A stretch of 64,000 nt of DNA from Hawksworthiomyces lignivorus (GCA_002917075.1 NTMA01000003.1:434001-498000), one strand, 5' to 3'. Positions 10,047 through 21,421 are shown, counted from the first letter of the stretch. Numbers and translations are program-made. Notes: a model not told the origin generated them from the sequence alone.

Positions 10047-13000
10047 ATGGCAGACTCTAACCAAGCTAAGGCCTTGCCGCTGCGCCCAATTCTAGCACCT
10101 GTGTCTGGAAAGCCTCAAACTACATCTCCGGCACCATCACTTCCAATCTTTCATGTGTCTAAGCCGGACATGGACTCTGGCGGTGCTTTTGTCTCTGCCC
10201 AGCAATCTAATGATAAATATAACTTATTCTTTCCCAACCTAGTGCTCCGGCCAGCAGTGCCGCCAACGCCGCCACCAAAGGCAGCGGCGCCACTTGCTCC
10301 GGAAAATATCGGTTCTGGAAGGCGAGGTGTTTCCAATATTGGTGGCAGTCTTGGTGAATCTCTTCAGGGTAATGACGCCTTCACTTTTGAGTTCACTCAC
10401 AGGGTGACGCCGCAGCCCATGCCGCAGTCTGCATCGCAGACGCCTCAAGTGCCGTCGCCGCAGTCCGAGTCCAGTCAAAAATCGCCAACTTCACCATCTC
10501 CGCTTCCAGCCGAAGCAGCACCGCAGAGGGCGTCACATGTTAGGGCATACAATCCTGATGATGAAGATGTTCCTGATCGTCCATTTTTCGCTCCGGCTTT
10601 TCAGAGCGCGCTGCGGAAGAGCATGCGGCATGTCGAGGAGGTGTCCTCGGCCATCGAACGACTGGATTGCGAGCTAGATTCGGATCTACAGAGATTTTTG
10701 GAAAACTTACAAGACCTAAGAACTTTCCACACAACCGACACTAGCACCATTGCAGTGCTTGGAAACTCTGGCGAGGGTATGCTCATTGTCTTTTCATATG
10801 GATTCCATGTGAGCTTCACAACAGCGATTGACATTTCTCCAGGAAAAAGCAGCCTGATTAACTCTCTGCTCCATGTGCCGGGCATTGCTGCCACAGTACG
10901 TTTTCTAATTCATCTAATTTATGTACACTCGTGTAGCGAAGTCTCGCAGCGCTAATCCACTTTTACCTCTCCTCTTCGACAGAGCGACTGCGGTTTAGCG
11001 TGCACCTCCATTGTGACCGAATACCATCAGAAGAAGCAAGGACAAGACGAGCCTTTTACTATGGAAGTGGAGTACCTATCAGACGAGAAGATCCGAGAGC
11101 ACTTAGATGAGTTGTTGTGGAGCTACCGGCAACCATATCTGCTCGATGCCAGTGATAAGAAGGGCAATGATTACATTGAACTCGAGAAAAAGTCGGTACA
11201 GGCGTGGGACGCGCTGGACACATTATTCAACCACAAAAGACACTTCACGAGCGAGTTTATTGAAGACACGGAGAAAGGTGCCCATGATCGCATTTTGGAC
11301 AAGCTCGTCAAATGGGCCGACAGGATCAAGTGGCCGACTGGCAGTGTTGGCGGCTTCTGGACGTCGACGGCGAAGACCGCCGACGCTTGTATGAGGGAGT
11401 TGAGGGTCTTTATGCAGGACCAACTCTGGCCACTCACCAAAATCATTCGGTGAGGTCCTAGAAGACCCCTTGTTTTTCTTTCTTTTCTAATCGCGTACTT
11501 CATCCCGCGCTTTCCTGTAGTGTATATCTCGACTCCCAGGTGCTCGCATCAGGCATCATTCTTACGGACCTTCCAGGTCTTTATGACACGAATCTAGCCC
11601 GCGTGCGTGCCGCACAAGACTATCTCATTCGCTGCCAAAATATTATCGTCGTCGGCGGAATCAACCGGGCCGTGAGCAACCAGTCTATAAAGTCGTCTGT
11701 CGACCTTGTTCTACCACACCATGTGGGGGATGATTGGGAGACATCGGACAGCGAAAACTTCAAGTTTGCTGTTGTTTGCACAGGCACGGATGTAAGCGAA
11801 TATTCGCTCATATTCTCATAGCATTTTTAATTTTGTGTTTTATCTCTGGCTAGGAGCTAATGAATTGCGAAGAACATTGATATTGGAACATCCAAGCAAG
11901 ATTTCTGCGTTCACAAAAAGAGATTGGACCCCGACGAAATGGCCCGGCTTGACCAAGACATCGAGGCAGCAGCGAAAGCAGGTGATTTAATAATGGCAGA
12001 GGCTAAAAAGCAAGAGTACGTGTGGCCTCTTCACTGTTGGCAGCTGTGATTCTGAAAACCTCTGAGAGGGTATCTTCACCGCGCTAACCACCGTAACAAC
12101 GCTTTATAGACAAAAACTCCTTTTGGTTCGTGCAAGAAACACCTACGTCAAAGAGAAGCTTCAAAAGGCGTACACTTCGGGTGACAAGAGCCAAGGTGGG
12201 AAATTCGATTTTTTTTGTGTCTCCAACAAGTGGTACAGGGAAAATTGCTCTACGGGTAACACAGACCTCATCGAGATCAGTGAGATCCCGAAGCTTCGTT
12301 ACTACTGCCACAACCTTAGGGCCGATGCACAATTACGAGAAGCAGAACACTACATGAGGTCTAGAGTGCCGGATCTCCTCACCTCACTCGATCTCTGGGT
12401 CTCGGTCTCGCAGAAACGCCAGGATACCGTTCGCGGCGCTACCGCCATAGATTTTGAAGGCGTGCACAGAGAGGCCGATGCTGTAAAGAACCAGGTACGT
12501 GTGCAGCACAGCTGCAATTCAAAATTAACATTATTTTTATGTTTCTTCAGTGGCTGATGACGTCTTAGATACCTAGTTTAGCGCGAGCCTTTCGAAAAAC
12601 GTTTGAGAAATGTTTCCGGGCAGAGATCATTGACATGTTCGGTACGTTACATAAGTTTTTACCTTGTTTCGTTTTCAGGACATCCTCATTACTTCTATAC
12701 TGACCTAATGAGTAGACGAAAATAATGAAAGCTGGACCGATAGTGCAGTCATTGAAGGCAAGGAGTGGTGTAGTGTGAGTATTGTGATCTAGAAGGGGGC
12801 TGAATGAATCCAGACCGAATGATGTTGCAAAACAGAGAAAAAACAAGGATCTAACCTGCTGAATTTTACAGGATTCTTGGCATCATAGTAAGGCAGACGC
12901 GGAGTATCTTCTCCCTTCTTTGCCCAACACTCCTAAGGGCCGTAAAATTTCTATTATAGATCGGAAGCTGACAAGTCCTTCTTTCATAGCCCAGTTCAAT

Positions 13001-13901
13001 GCATGGTGTCATAGGTATGGCGATCATCACACAACAAAGAAGGGGCACAGAAATTGGAATCAAGAAATTATTTGGGAGATGTGCTCTGACTTGAAGGGCA
13101 ACTGGCAAATCGTCGAGGACAAAGTGCCGTTGACGTTCGAGTCCATTTTTGTTAAAATGGAAAAGCTGTTGACCTCGCTCAAAAGAAAAATCCGACAGAC
13201 GGGAGCTTCGCAGGAGGGTACCGCGCTGGTTGACTTGATCAATCTTAAATTAGATGAGTTGGATCATGATCTCGACCAAGAGATGAAACATTTTCTCTGT
13301 GAAGTCAAGTGCGTCCCTTTAGCGCTAAATTACTACTGCGTTGGCTCTTCTCTCATTTTTACTGACACCACATTTAATAGGGCTATGCGCAAGTATACAA
13401 TGAATGCAAATGAATCTTCTTACGTCGCACGAGTGATGCTTCCACAGTACAGAGTGGCGATTCAAAGAGAAGGTGCGCATCTAGATGCCGGGCTACATGC
13501 AGGTAGCTACATACGTGATAGGAAATGAATAATGAAGCTGACGAATTTTTCTCTCTCTTTCTTTGTTTCTTTACTTCTCGATAGGAAATAGAAGATGGGA
13601 GCTACAAAAAGGAGATATTCAAGGCCACATTGAGGAAGGCGACATTTTCTTTCATCTAGCAAGTTCTCTCTCCAATGATATGAAACAGCTCGTCCGCGAC
13701 ACAGAGACACAACTACGTAACATCCTTAAAGATATGTTCGATGAAATCGAAAAAAGTATCTATATGGCTTCGAATGGACTCTCAAAACGGACTTTACGAC
13801 AAGTGCAGAGGGACGCCTTGCTGGAGAAACGGCTGGGAAAATTCGCAGACAAAATGAAGAAGCTGAAAGAGCAACACGAACGACTGTTGGAAACACTTTG
13901 A
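10047..13901 (+). CDS. large dynamin-like GTPase, SLIP-GC-like family
   Basis: Eleven exons (10047-10776, 10843-10895, 10983-11449, 11521-11791, 11873-12015, 12110-12494, 12569-12641, 12716-12774, 12872-13308, 13381-13472, 13585-13901) join in frame to 1008 residues. Residues 1 to about 185 are Pro/Ser/Gln-rich and probably disordered. The GTPase domain shows G1 GNSGEGKS (239-246, split by intron 1), a G2 threonine in ACTSIVTE, and G3 DLPG (433-436). The G4 position reads CTGTD near 503-507 where T/NKxD is usual, so the base-contacting Lys is replaced by Gly. The C-terminal half is helical and charged and ends in a coiled coil. The layout matches the fungal family often annotated as nuclear GTPase SLIP-GC, large GTPases of unknown role in fungi. 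I chose ATG 10047 because the in-frame upstream extension translates a T tract. Confidence 0.85.
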
Positions 13902-14452
13902 AACCATTTTCCTTTTTTTTTTTTGGCTTTATTTTATGCTTTTATTTCGATATTTTGTTTTATTTGTTTTTGTATCATGTATTTATTTAGCAATATGCCA
14001 AAAATGTCGATGAGGTTGTCTTATATGTCTGATCGAGTTTCGTATGTGCTCTTAGGCTAGATTAACAACCTTAACATCAGCCTCATCTTTTATCCGCCCT
14101 GGTACCTGTTGGAAGAGGCGAACCGTAGTTAAGTCTACTAGAGCGTGAACAATAGTCGTCCACTATGAATCAACCGGACTGAACTGGCCAACACGGCCTG
14201 AACCAGCCAGTGTACTCATACTATTGCGGCACAGCAAAAAGGAAATTAATTTCGATTGGGCAGGCAAAGTCTCATTCGAGAGAAATTGTCTTATTTTCCC
14301 GCATTTTGTCTTCACATACTCACGGGATTACCACGACTCTTTTCTATGCTGTAAATGTCGTGCTTACTGTGCACCTTCTGCTTGCAAAAGTAACTGTTCT
14401 CGATATTGTTATCTTCAAATATCTGTTGCACAACTAAAGTACGCCCAAGGAG
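13902..14452. other. intergenic
   Basis: A T-rich 3' flank of the GTPase gene (13914-13980) is followed by about 400 bp leading into the next rightward gene. No coding sequence is supported. Confidence 0.5.
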
Positions 14453-15044
14453 ATGGAGTTGCTGCGTGATATCAACTCGACCTCATGGATACATGCAGCT
14501 GTCCGGTCGGCTTGTATTGCAGTAAGCACTGCTCTACTAGCGGATGTAGCATACATCATTTCAAAGTGGCATTTTTCGGCTTTTGGCCTCCTAGTTTTAG
14601 GGGTAAAGTCTACCTTCTCACGGCCATTTAGCGAAGAATTTACTAACGCGTTTCTCTTGTAGGCTGTTATCTCCATCCTAGCTGATATCCTTGCCATCAT
14701 ATTGTTCGCGTCGAAGTCACCAGCTCTCGCAAGTGCCATTGTTGCGGACGTTTTTGCAATTATCATCTGCATCGCGGGAGTCCCAGCAATAATATTCGCA
14801 GATTTCGCTCTCTCCAAAGCTTTAGATTCCCCATCGGAGTCAATGGCGTGGGATAAAACCGGAGCGCTAGCATGGAGACTCGCGCTAGCGGTTATGTAAG
14901 AGAGATCTATTGTTGGCATATCTGAAACCCCATTCAACTTTCACTGATTACATCTCTAGTGCTATACGTACCATCTCAGTTACCGTTACAGGGGTGATGA
15001 GCTGTGTCATGGTGAAAAGATGGAGGCGCGAAAGGGAGTCTTAG
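14453..15044 (+). CDS. small four-helix membrane protein, function unknown
   Basis: Three exons (14453-14602, 14663-14895, 14960-15044) join in frame to 155 residues. Introns have GTAAAG and GTAAGA donors and TTGTAG/CTCTAG acceptors. The product has four hydrophobic segments (about residues 15-37, 42-64, 70-97 and 118-142) with short loops and a basic C-terminus (KRWRRERES). The arrangement resembles small MARVEL-like or other tetraspan proteins, but no family motif is recognised. The minus strand carries a 167-codon frame across the same bases. I prefer the plus strand because of the splice signals and helix pattern. Confidence 0.6.
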
Positions 15045-15869
15045 AAAGGACTACACTATTCTCTGAATAATTGGGCAGTACGCGTGGTAGAACGCTGTGA
15101 AAACCTGCCCGGAACTCTTTGGTCTCTCATTCTAATGATTTTTCTCTCTATGTTTCAAGGGAGGACGAGATACTACCGTTGGAGATTGGAATAAGGGAAC
15201 AATATCGTCACTCAAATGTATCGTGCGTATATACTGCGTATATATTTTGCAATACTTTAGATGTCTATCTATGCGTTGTATGTCTCACGTGTTTAGTAAC
15301 TCTTTCACAATTCATAACCGCGACGAAGATATGTGCAAATGAGAAAGTAGAATCGAATATATATACCTCACCTGTTGAGTAGAAAACAACTGTACCGTCT
15401 TATCTCCCAAGCGATCATGTTCTCATAACAAAGCCATGGAGCGTCCTTTTAAACTCGTCCAAAAACACTGGACACAGTAAGAAATTCAGGACTATTTGAT
15501 AAATTGAGGCTATTCTCAACTTTCTAAGTGCTCCCAATGATCAAAGCGCGTCTTATCGTCACAAAACGACGTTGTTTGCGTGGACCTCTGCCATGTCCGG
15601 TGGCTGCTTACTGCGTCATGTGACGAATTGACAACAGACTGCTGCATTAGCTAACGTGGCGGCGTCATCACTGTCCATTGGAGGATTGAGTTTCCAAAAG
15701 TCAGTGCTTACGTCTGAGAGTGATGCAGCACTATAACTCCTTTTTTTTTTTTTTTTTTTATTACGAATCGTGGAGAAATTTGGAGTTTATGATTTGACGG
15801 GCAGCGCAACTCAGTCTACTGCGGCGCTATCCCACCTATCCTCGCCCAGCCTTCAATATTGAAGGCGCC
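15045..15869. other. intergenic with poly-T tract
   Basis: This includes 19 consecutive T at 15741-15759, about 110 bp before the glycosyltransferase start, typical of fungal core promoters. No gene is supported. Confidence 0.5.
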
Positions 15870-17493
15870 ATGTTACGGAAAGCAGCTGTAGCCTCTGCGC
15901 TTGTGGCGCTGGTTGCACTGCTCGTGTCGTGGTACACAACGCAGGATGACCTGTTCCTCTTCCAGCCCGCCCAGGGCAAGAACAACACCGTCCTTTTTGT
16001 AACTGATCAACACCCAGGCTTCTGCAACGTTCACCTGGCCGTGGTCTATGCGCTACTGGAAAACCACCCCGAAGTCAAAATCCACTATGCATCATTCCCC
16101 AAGAACGCGAAGAGACTCGAAAAAATCTCATCTTTGGCGGCGCAGCGAGGGGCAGAAGACCGTGAGGTCAGCTTTCACGCCCTTGACGGGCTCGGCTATG
16201 TCGATGCTCTGACTCGCGAGATAGGCGGCCAGGACGGGGCGATGCATGCTCCCGGCTTGGCTGGAGCGGACTACCTAGCTAAGAACTTGAATTATTTCTT
16301 GGCTCCATGGTCAGCGGAAGAGTATGAGACGCTGTACCTTACTCTGACTCGGCTCATTGACCAATTGGATCCTGCCCTAGTCGTGATCGACAACTTCTTC
16401 AGTCCGGGCATCGACGCCACTCGAAATAGCCGACGCCTGCACGCTCTTGTCACGCCAAACGTGTTCTCGCACAGCATGCCTGCAGCCCAGCCGCCGTGGA
16501 CCTTATTTTGGAAGTATCCCGCCGTGGGTACGGGCTTTCCGTACCCAATTCCCTGGAGCCTGATCCCCACCAACATATACGTCAACTTCAAGATCATACG
16601 CGGCATGCTGGACCTCCCCAAGCTCGCCGCCAAGAAGAAGCTCCTCAGGGAGAAGGGCATCAAGCGACCCATCGACTTCATAGGGATATACAGGCCGGAC
16701 GTCCCGTGGCTAACCCAGACGCTGCCTGGTGCGCATCTGCCGCTGGCCGTCATACCGACCAATGTGACCCTGACAGGGCCAATCAACTTGGCAGGGCTCG
16801 AAGACATGGATGAAGCTGCCCAGGAGCTGTTCGATTGGATCCGCAAGCCCACCATCATGATAAGCCTAGGCAGTGGTTTTACCTATGCAGAGCACGACGC
16901 AAGAGCGATGCTGGCAGCAGTCCGGAGCGTTCTGCGCGAGACAGACATGCAGGTGCTTTGGAAGATGGCTAAGCTAACGGCCTATGACGGTGAGTTTCTC
17001 GAGACTGCGGTGCGCGAGTCGTCCGGTCGCCTGAGAATCGAGAACTGGCTGGCAGTCGAGCCGCCGACGCTTGCTCAAAACGAGAACATTGTTGCTTTTG
17101 TCCACCACGGCGGTGCAGGCTGCTTCCATGACGCCCTTGGGTAAGCGACCAACAAATTTCTCACTAAAATTCTGTGCTAGCACACCGTATCCATTAGTTA
17201 ATACGTCCAGCGCCGGTACTCCACAAATCATCTTGCCGTTATGGGCCGACTTATACGACAATGCACAGCTCGTCGAGCACCTAGGCATCGGCGCCTGGGC
17301 ATGCCGTGAGACCAGCCTCAATTGGACGTCAGAGTGCATCCAACAGGGTATCATGCGGGTAGTCAAGGACAACACAACTAGCCCTTTGATAGCTGAGAAA
17401 GCTGCGTCTTTTGCTGCTGTTGCAAAGAAAACGCTGGGCCGTGATATTGCCGCCCGAGAGATAGCAAGGTTGGCTGCGTCTGGGCATTTGTAG
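15870..17493 (+). CDS. GT1-family UDP-glycosyltransferase, membrane-anchored
   Basis: Two exons (15870-17140, 17211-17493) give 517 residues. The intron (GTAAGC donor, GTCCAG acceptor) falls inside the donor-sugar motif. Residues 5-21 form an uncleaved signal anchor. The N-terminal acceptor domain contains LFVTDQHPGFCNVHL, and the C-terminal domain contains the nucleotide-sugar signature beginning VHHGGAGCFHDALG (H412-H413) and continuing GTPQIILPLWADLYDNA after the intron. The final Asp-Asn is where GT1 enzymes bind the sugar. The enzyme should move a sugar from a UDP-sugar to a lipid or small molecule, probably at the ER membrane. The regulators and oxidoreductases to the right suggest secondary metabolism or detoxification, but no scaffold synthase is nearby. 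Confidence 0.85.
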
Positions 17494-17861
17494 CTGACTT
17501 GGTTGACTTGGTTCTGCCCTTCTCCAAATATCTCTACAATGACAATTCTAGAATTTTTAAATATCAAGAAAATAGCAACATTGCGAATATAGAATAGAAA
17601 AAAATTCACTTCTTAGGCACATAGTTTCAGTGACCTTCTTAGCACTAACGGTTGGCTAACTGCGGACCCTTGTGCAAACAAGCTCGATGTCAATTCCAAC
17701 ATTTACCATGCTAGTGCTTGGCCTACAGTGGCAGCTCATGATTCTCAAGGAACAAGATATTATATTCTTATTTAATAGCATCAGTATCAAGTGCCTTTTG
17801 CAATACGAGGTAGAATAGAACCAAAAAAATTGCCTACGCTCGGAATCGCAAAAAATCAATT
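17494..17861. other. intergenic between glycosyltransferase and tRNA-Thr
   Basis: AT-rich 3' flank of the glycosyltransferase. The minus-strand T run near 17850 (AAAAAAT on plus) is a plausible pol III terminator for the adjacent tRNA. Confidence 0.5.
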
Positions 17862-17949
17862 GCCCCCGACCGGAATCGAACCGGTGATCGCTCCATTGAG
17901 TTGCAGCTTGCGCTACGAGTGGAGCGCTATACCACTAAGCCACGGAGGC
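17862..17949 (-). tRNA. tRNA-Thr (anticodon CGU) with intron
   Basis: On the minus strand the 7-bp acceptor stem pairs GCCTCCG with CGGGGGC. The D arm is TGGCTTAGTGGTATAGC, the anticodon stem CTCCA/TGGAG encloses a loop starting CTCGTA, and the T arm includes GGTTCGATTCC. About 17 extra bases after position 37 (GCGCAAGCTGCAACTCA) are the expected tRNA intron position; removing them gives loop CTCGTAA with anticodon CGT. Confidence 0.9.
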
Positions 17950-18003
17950 TTCTTGATAATCTGTTGTGTGAAAGAACCTAAATGCAGAAAGTGCTTGATA
18001 AAA

Positions 18004-18073
18004 TAACCGAGGATCTTCCCATTTCAACTCAACGCTACGAGCGAGACACTTTACCATTAAGCAACGAAGGCTG
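18004..18073 (-). pseudogene. decayed 5' half of a second tRNA-Thr gene
   Basis: The minus strand reads AGCCTTCGTTGCTTAATGGT and continues to CTCGCTCGTAGCGTT, matching the neighbouring tRNA-Thr(CGU) gene through the acceptor strand, D arm and anticodon loop with several C-to-T-type and other changes. The intron and 3' half are only faintly recognisable and no T-arm B box remains, so it should not be functional. It lies 54 bp from the intact gene in the same orientation, consistent with a tandem duplication that has decayed. Confidence 0.65.
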
Positions 18074-18266
18074 TATTCTTGATGCGTCCACTTGGTACCA
18101 TCCAACTCTACGTGAAGTATTGTCATAGTGACCAACAGCATTGCAATCCATGCTGTAGGACGCCCTTCTATTGTTTAGAATTTGTTGAAAGAACAAGTGT
18201 AAGCAACGTTGTATAAAACTACTAGTAACTTCTAGAACTGAAAAAGAACACTCCGAAAGCTTCATT

Positions 18267-19574
18267 TCAGTAAAATACAGAGACACTGTCCCCAGTCCTC
18301 ACGGCCCAGTTTTCTACTTTCTCCAGGCCAAACATGATGGTAAACATATGCCGTAGAAATTCATCAATCTGCGTAGCTAGCACGGCACGTGTGACCAACT
18401 CTTCGCACTGCCCACTCCGGACGAAGAGTGGGTCTCCGCAGCTAATGGCAGCTGCCTCCCAGCGAGCCGCAGAGGGTGCATCCCACAGCTCAGCCCGGGC
18501 GGTGATGCAGATGTCGCCGCTACATGCGATCCCGGGCGTCTTGAGGCTATGGTAGATGTTCGTGGCGATGTGACAGAGCAGCCACGTGCGGCGTACGGAT
18601 TCCAAGAGGACAAAGGCGTGATACAGCTCCGAGACGAGGCCATCGACGTCAGCATCATTCTGCTTGCCATGGTCCATGGTATCAATGTTGTTCTGCTGAC
18701 ACAGAGAACTGGAAGTTGCGGCGAGGGCAGGAGGTGACATCGCTGCATCTAGAGCTGCCGAATCCCATAGCTGACGCGTCCAAAGAAGGAGGGTATCAAT
18801 GAGGTTCTCGGCGCCGGCGCGCCGGACCACAGAAGACGAGAAAAGGCCGAGCAGGAGATGAATAAGCAGTGCCTGCGTCCTCGCCAGGTGTTCTCGCGTC
18901 GATAGCAGAGCGAGCGACAGAGAGCCGTCTGCGCTCGGCTGGCTAGCGAGGAGGTCGGCGATGTGGGCTGCGGAGATAGCGTCGACTAGCAGCTCATTTT
19001 CCGCTGTGGCAGTCTGCGCCACCGCGATCGCAGAGAAAGCGGCCTGCATACATCGAGGCATGTCTGTCTCGGAATAGAGACGGCGATGGATGAATGGATT
19101 GTGGCCCTCTCGGAGGAACCGACCGAGCCACGCCTGCATTCCACGAACAAAATTCTGAAATACTGCGGGAGAAGGATAGAATACGGTCGAGGGCGGATTG
19201 TGATAGGTTATGTTCCAGGATGCAGGTGATACGAACCAGTCCAGGCTTCTCTTAGGCGAAAATGCATGTCGGCCTAGAAAATTTCTATTGTCTTCTGCAA
19301 ATGATAGTGGCAATAACGGGGATAGCGACGAGCCAACAGTGGCTATCGAAGATGAAGAGAGAAGGAGAGCCCTACTAGACACTTCGATGTGGCTGGAGTG
19401 CGAATTGGTAGTCTTGGTCTGAGTGGGTCTTATATCTTGCCCTCTGGCAGAAACTGAGTACATGCATTCGATGCCCTTATCGAGGCAGCGCGAGCAACAC
19501 GGCAAAGTCTTGTCGCAGCCTCGTTTAGCTTCAACGCAGGCGAAGCAAGACTTCTGCCTAGAACGAGTGCCCAT
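18267..19574 (-). CDS. Zn2Cys6 transcription factor
   Basis: A single exon of 435 residues from ATG 19574. The N-terminal binuclear zinc cluster spans about residues 10-37 with six spaced cysteines (CFACVEAKRGC, CSRC, then GIEC); an extra cysteine precedes the fourth. A low-complexity Ser/Leu linker follows. The C-terminal helical region (about 140-430) resembles the short fungal regulators related to aflatoxin-type activators rather than the long fungal_trans domain. It should bind CGG-containing DNA in the nucleus. It is transcribed away from an NmrA-like reductase gene, and the shared promoter contains six GCGGAGT copies that could be its own binding sites. Confidence 0.8.
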   Translation of the reverse strand: MGTRSRQKSCFACVEAKRGCDKTLPCCSRCLDKGIECMYSVSARGQDIRPTQTKTTNSHSSHIEVSSRALLLSSSSIATVGSSLSPLLPLSFAEDNRNFLGRHAFSPKRSLDWFVSPASWNITYHNPPSTVFYPSPAVFQNFVRGMQAWLGRFLREGHNPFIHRRLYSETDMPRCMQAAFSAIAVAQTATAENELLVDAISAAHIADLLASQPSADGSLSLALLSTREHLARTQALLIHLLLGLFSSSVVRRAGAENLIDTLLLWTRQLWDSAALDAAMSPPALAATSSSLCQQNNIDTMDHGKQNDADVDGLVSELYHAFVLLESVRRTWLLCHIATNIYHSLKTPGIACSGDICITARAELWDAPSAARWEAAAISCGDPLFVRSGQCEELVTRAVLATQIDEFLRHMFTIMFGLEKVENWAVRTGDSVSVFY

Positions 19575-19712
19575 GCCAAAAGTAAATAAATTTCGCGACG
19601 GATTGATAAATCTAGAGTCTGCATTAGCCTAAGAGGTACAGTGGGCATTCAAAGGGTCAGGGACAGCTTGGCAATATTCGTGTGGTGCGAGTTGTCTGCG
19701 TCCAGAAGGACA

Positions 19713-20150
19713 GCGGAGTTTCTGCGGAGTTTGCTGCGGAGTTTGCTGCGGAGTTGTAGCTGTGTTAATCTGCAGAGTTAAGTTAAGTTATTGGTCAGCA
19801 TCTCCATGAGTGAGAGCTTGGTAATCCATCAAATTCGCCGATCTGGAGACCTTCATCCAACATAAAATCGAAACCTGGATCGGCGTGGTGTGATATGAAA
19901 CGTAAATTAGCTTAAACCAGTGTTTGGAAGAAATATTAGAAATAACATGTATCCACGAATATTACTGGGAACCGAAATCACGATATCAGATACGGAAAAT
20001 ATCAACCCTTTACACCCTACGGGTACAGAAACTAGCTGATTTTTCACGTGGTTAATATCTTCACGTCACGATAGTCCAAGGCAAAAAAAATGCAATACTC
20101 CCGCTGGGCGCCGTGCTATCCGGCGGAGTTCACTTTCTAGCTTGCGGAGT
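19713..20150. promoter_or_regulatory. six GCGGAGT(T) elements, candidate Zn2Cys6 binding sites
   Basis: GCGGAGT occurs at 19713, 19724, 19736 and 19748 with 11-12 bp spacing, close to one helical turn, and again at 20123 and 20144. CGG triplets are the usual half-site of zinc-cluster proteins. All copies lie between a Zn2Cys6 gene and a divergent NmrA-like gene. Assignment to the adjacent regulator is inference. Confidence 0.5.
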
Positions 20151-20212
20151 TTTTGAAACTGGTACTGATCGGATAGTGTTTGAAGCTATGAGAACGTGTT
20201 ATCTGTAAAGTT

Positions 20213-20222
20213 TCTATATAAT
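20213..20222 (+). promoter_or_regulatory. TATA-like element of NmrA-like gene
   Basis: TCTATATAAT lies about 116 bp before the ATG at 20338 and is followed by a CT/CA-rich leader typical of fungal transcription starts. Confidence 0.45.
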
Positions 20223-20337
20223 CCAGAGATACCTCGTACGCTTCTTACATTCAAATCCAAGCATTCAACCTGTCTGGTTCGAGACCACTAAAATACAACC
20301 TGCAACCACCTATCACAGACTTGCAACATCCTCTACA

Positions 20338-21421
20338 ATGCCTGTCGTGGCCGTAGCTGGAGGCACCGGCAAACTTGGCCGACTGATTGTCAGAGAGCTG
20401 GTTGACGATGGCCGCTATGACGTTCTTATTTTAGCTCGCCAGGTAAGCTATAACATCCCTCAGCGAAATACAATTCCACAATCTCACATGGAGCATCTTC
20501 CCTCGCCATGTAGGCCAGTACACAAGCCAAAGAGAAGGAACTGGGAGCTCAAATCCTTGCTGCAGACTATAGCAGCGTCGATACTCTCACCGACCTTCTT
20601 CAATCCAACAATATTGAAGTTGTTGTCTCCGTCGTAGACGGAATGACAGGTATTGACGCCGAGTTGACCCTCGTTGAAGCCGCCGAAAGATCATCCACCA
20701 CCAATCGGTTTATACCTAACGATTGGGGTGTAACATACTCCGAGAAGTATATGCTCCCTTTCTTTTTATGTCTCCCAAAAATACGGCGCACTGACAGGTT
20801 GTTGTCTGTAGTCTTGGTTCATACCTTCAAGTTGCAAAAACTAAGAGAAAAATTATTGAGAGTTTAGAGTCTACTTCTCTAGAGTATACCGCAGTCCATA
20901 CCGGGTTCTTTCTTGACTACTGGGTCTTACCGCGCGTTAAGTCATACTTTAACCCGATGACGCTTGCCGTCGACGTGCCGAATCATGTGGCTGCAATCCC
21001 AGGATCTGGTGACGAATTGGTCGTTTTTACGTATACTTTAGATATCGCCCGCTTTATTCCACCCCTCTTGGCGCTTCCACACTGGGAGAAAGAGTCATAT
21101 ATTATCGGTGACAAAGTCAGCTGGAAAGAATTTGTCCATTTTGCCGAAGAGGCGACCGGCGTCAAATTCATTATCACGTATGACCCCATCGAAAAGCTGG
21201 AAGCTGGTCAGATTACAGAGCTACCGTCGCAAAAGAACATCTACCCGTTCTTTCCAAAAGAGAACTTCCAGACCTTTGCTGCTGCTTTTGGGCGAATGTG
21301 CGCTGATGGAGCTGCAGACATGAAGCCAAAGCCATCCGAATCACTGAACGGCCTTTTCCCTGGTATTAAAACACACACAGTCAAAGAATTGCTCAACGAA
21401 GCGTGGAAGGATGCAAAATGA
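20338..21421 (+). CDS. NmrA-like NAD(P)-binding reductase (isoflavone-reductase-like)
   Basis: Three exons (20338-20442, 20514-20746, 20812-21421) give 315 residues. The N-terminal strand carries the dinucleotide-binding motif GGTGKLG at residues 8-14. RFIPNDWGV and YTAVHTGFFLDYW match conserved blocks of the fungal NmrA/isoflavone-reductase-like family, and the C-terminal lid contains YIIGDKVSWKEF and YPFFPKENFQTF. It is a short-chain-dehydrogenase relative that reduces a small molecule with NADPH or acts as a redox-sensing regulator. The family alone does not decide. It is divergent from a Zn2Cys6 gene and followed by a second regulator and a glutathione transferase. Confidence 0.85.

Larger units (their letters stand above)
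19575..20337. other. divergent promoter between Zn2Cys6 regulator and NmrA-like reductase
   Basis: A 763-bp bidirectional region without coding sequence. It holds the GCGGAGT element cluster and a TATA-like motif, described separately. Confidence 0.7.

Noticed and set aside
14434..14937. 167-codon minus-strand frame
   Set aside because: It mirrors the exons of the four-helix protein and lacks splice or motif support.
16292..16858. 188-codon minus-strand frame
   Set aside because: It is a mirror of the glycosyltransferase coding strand.
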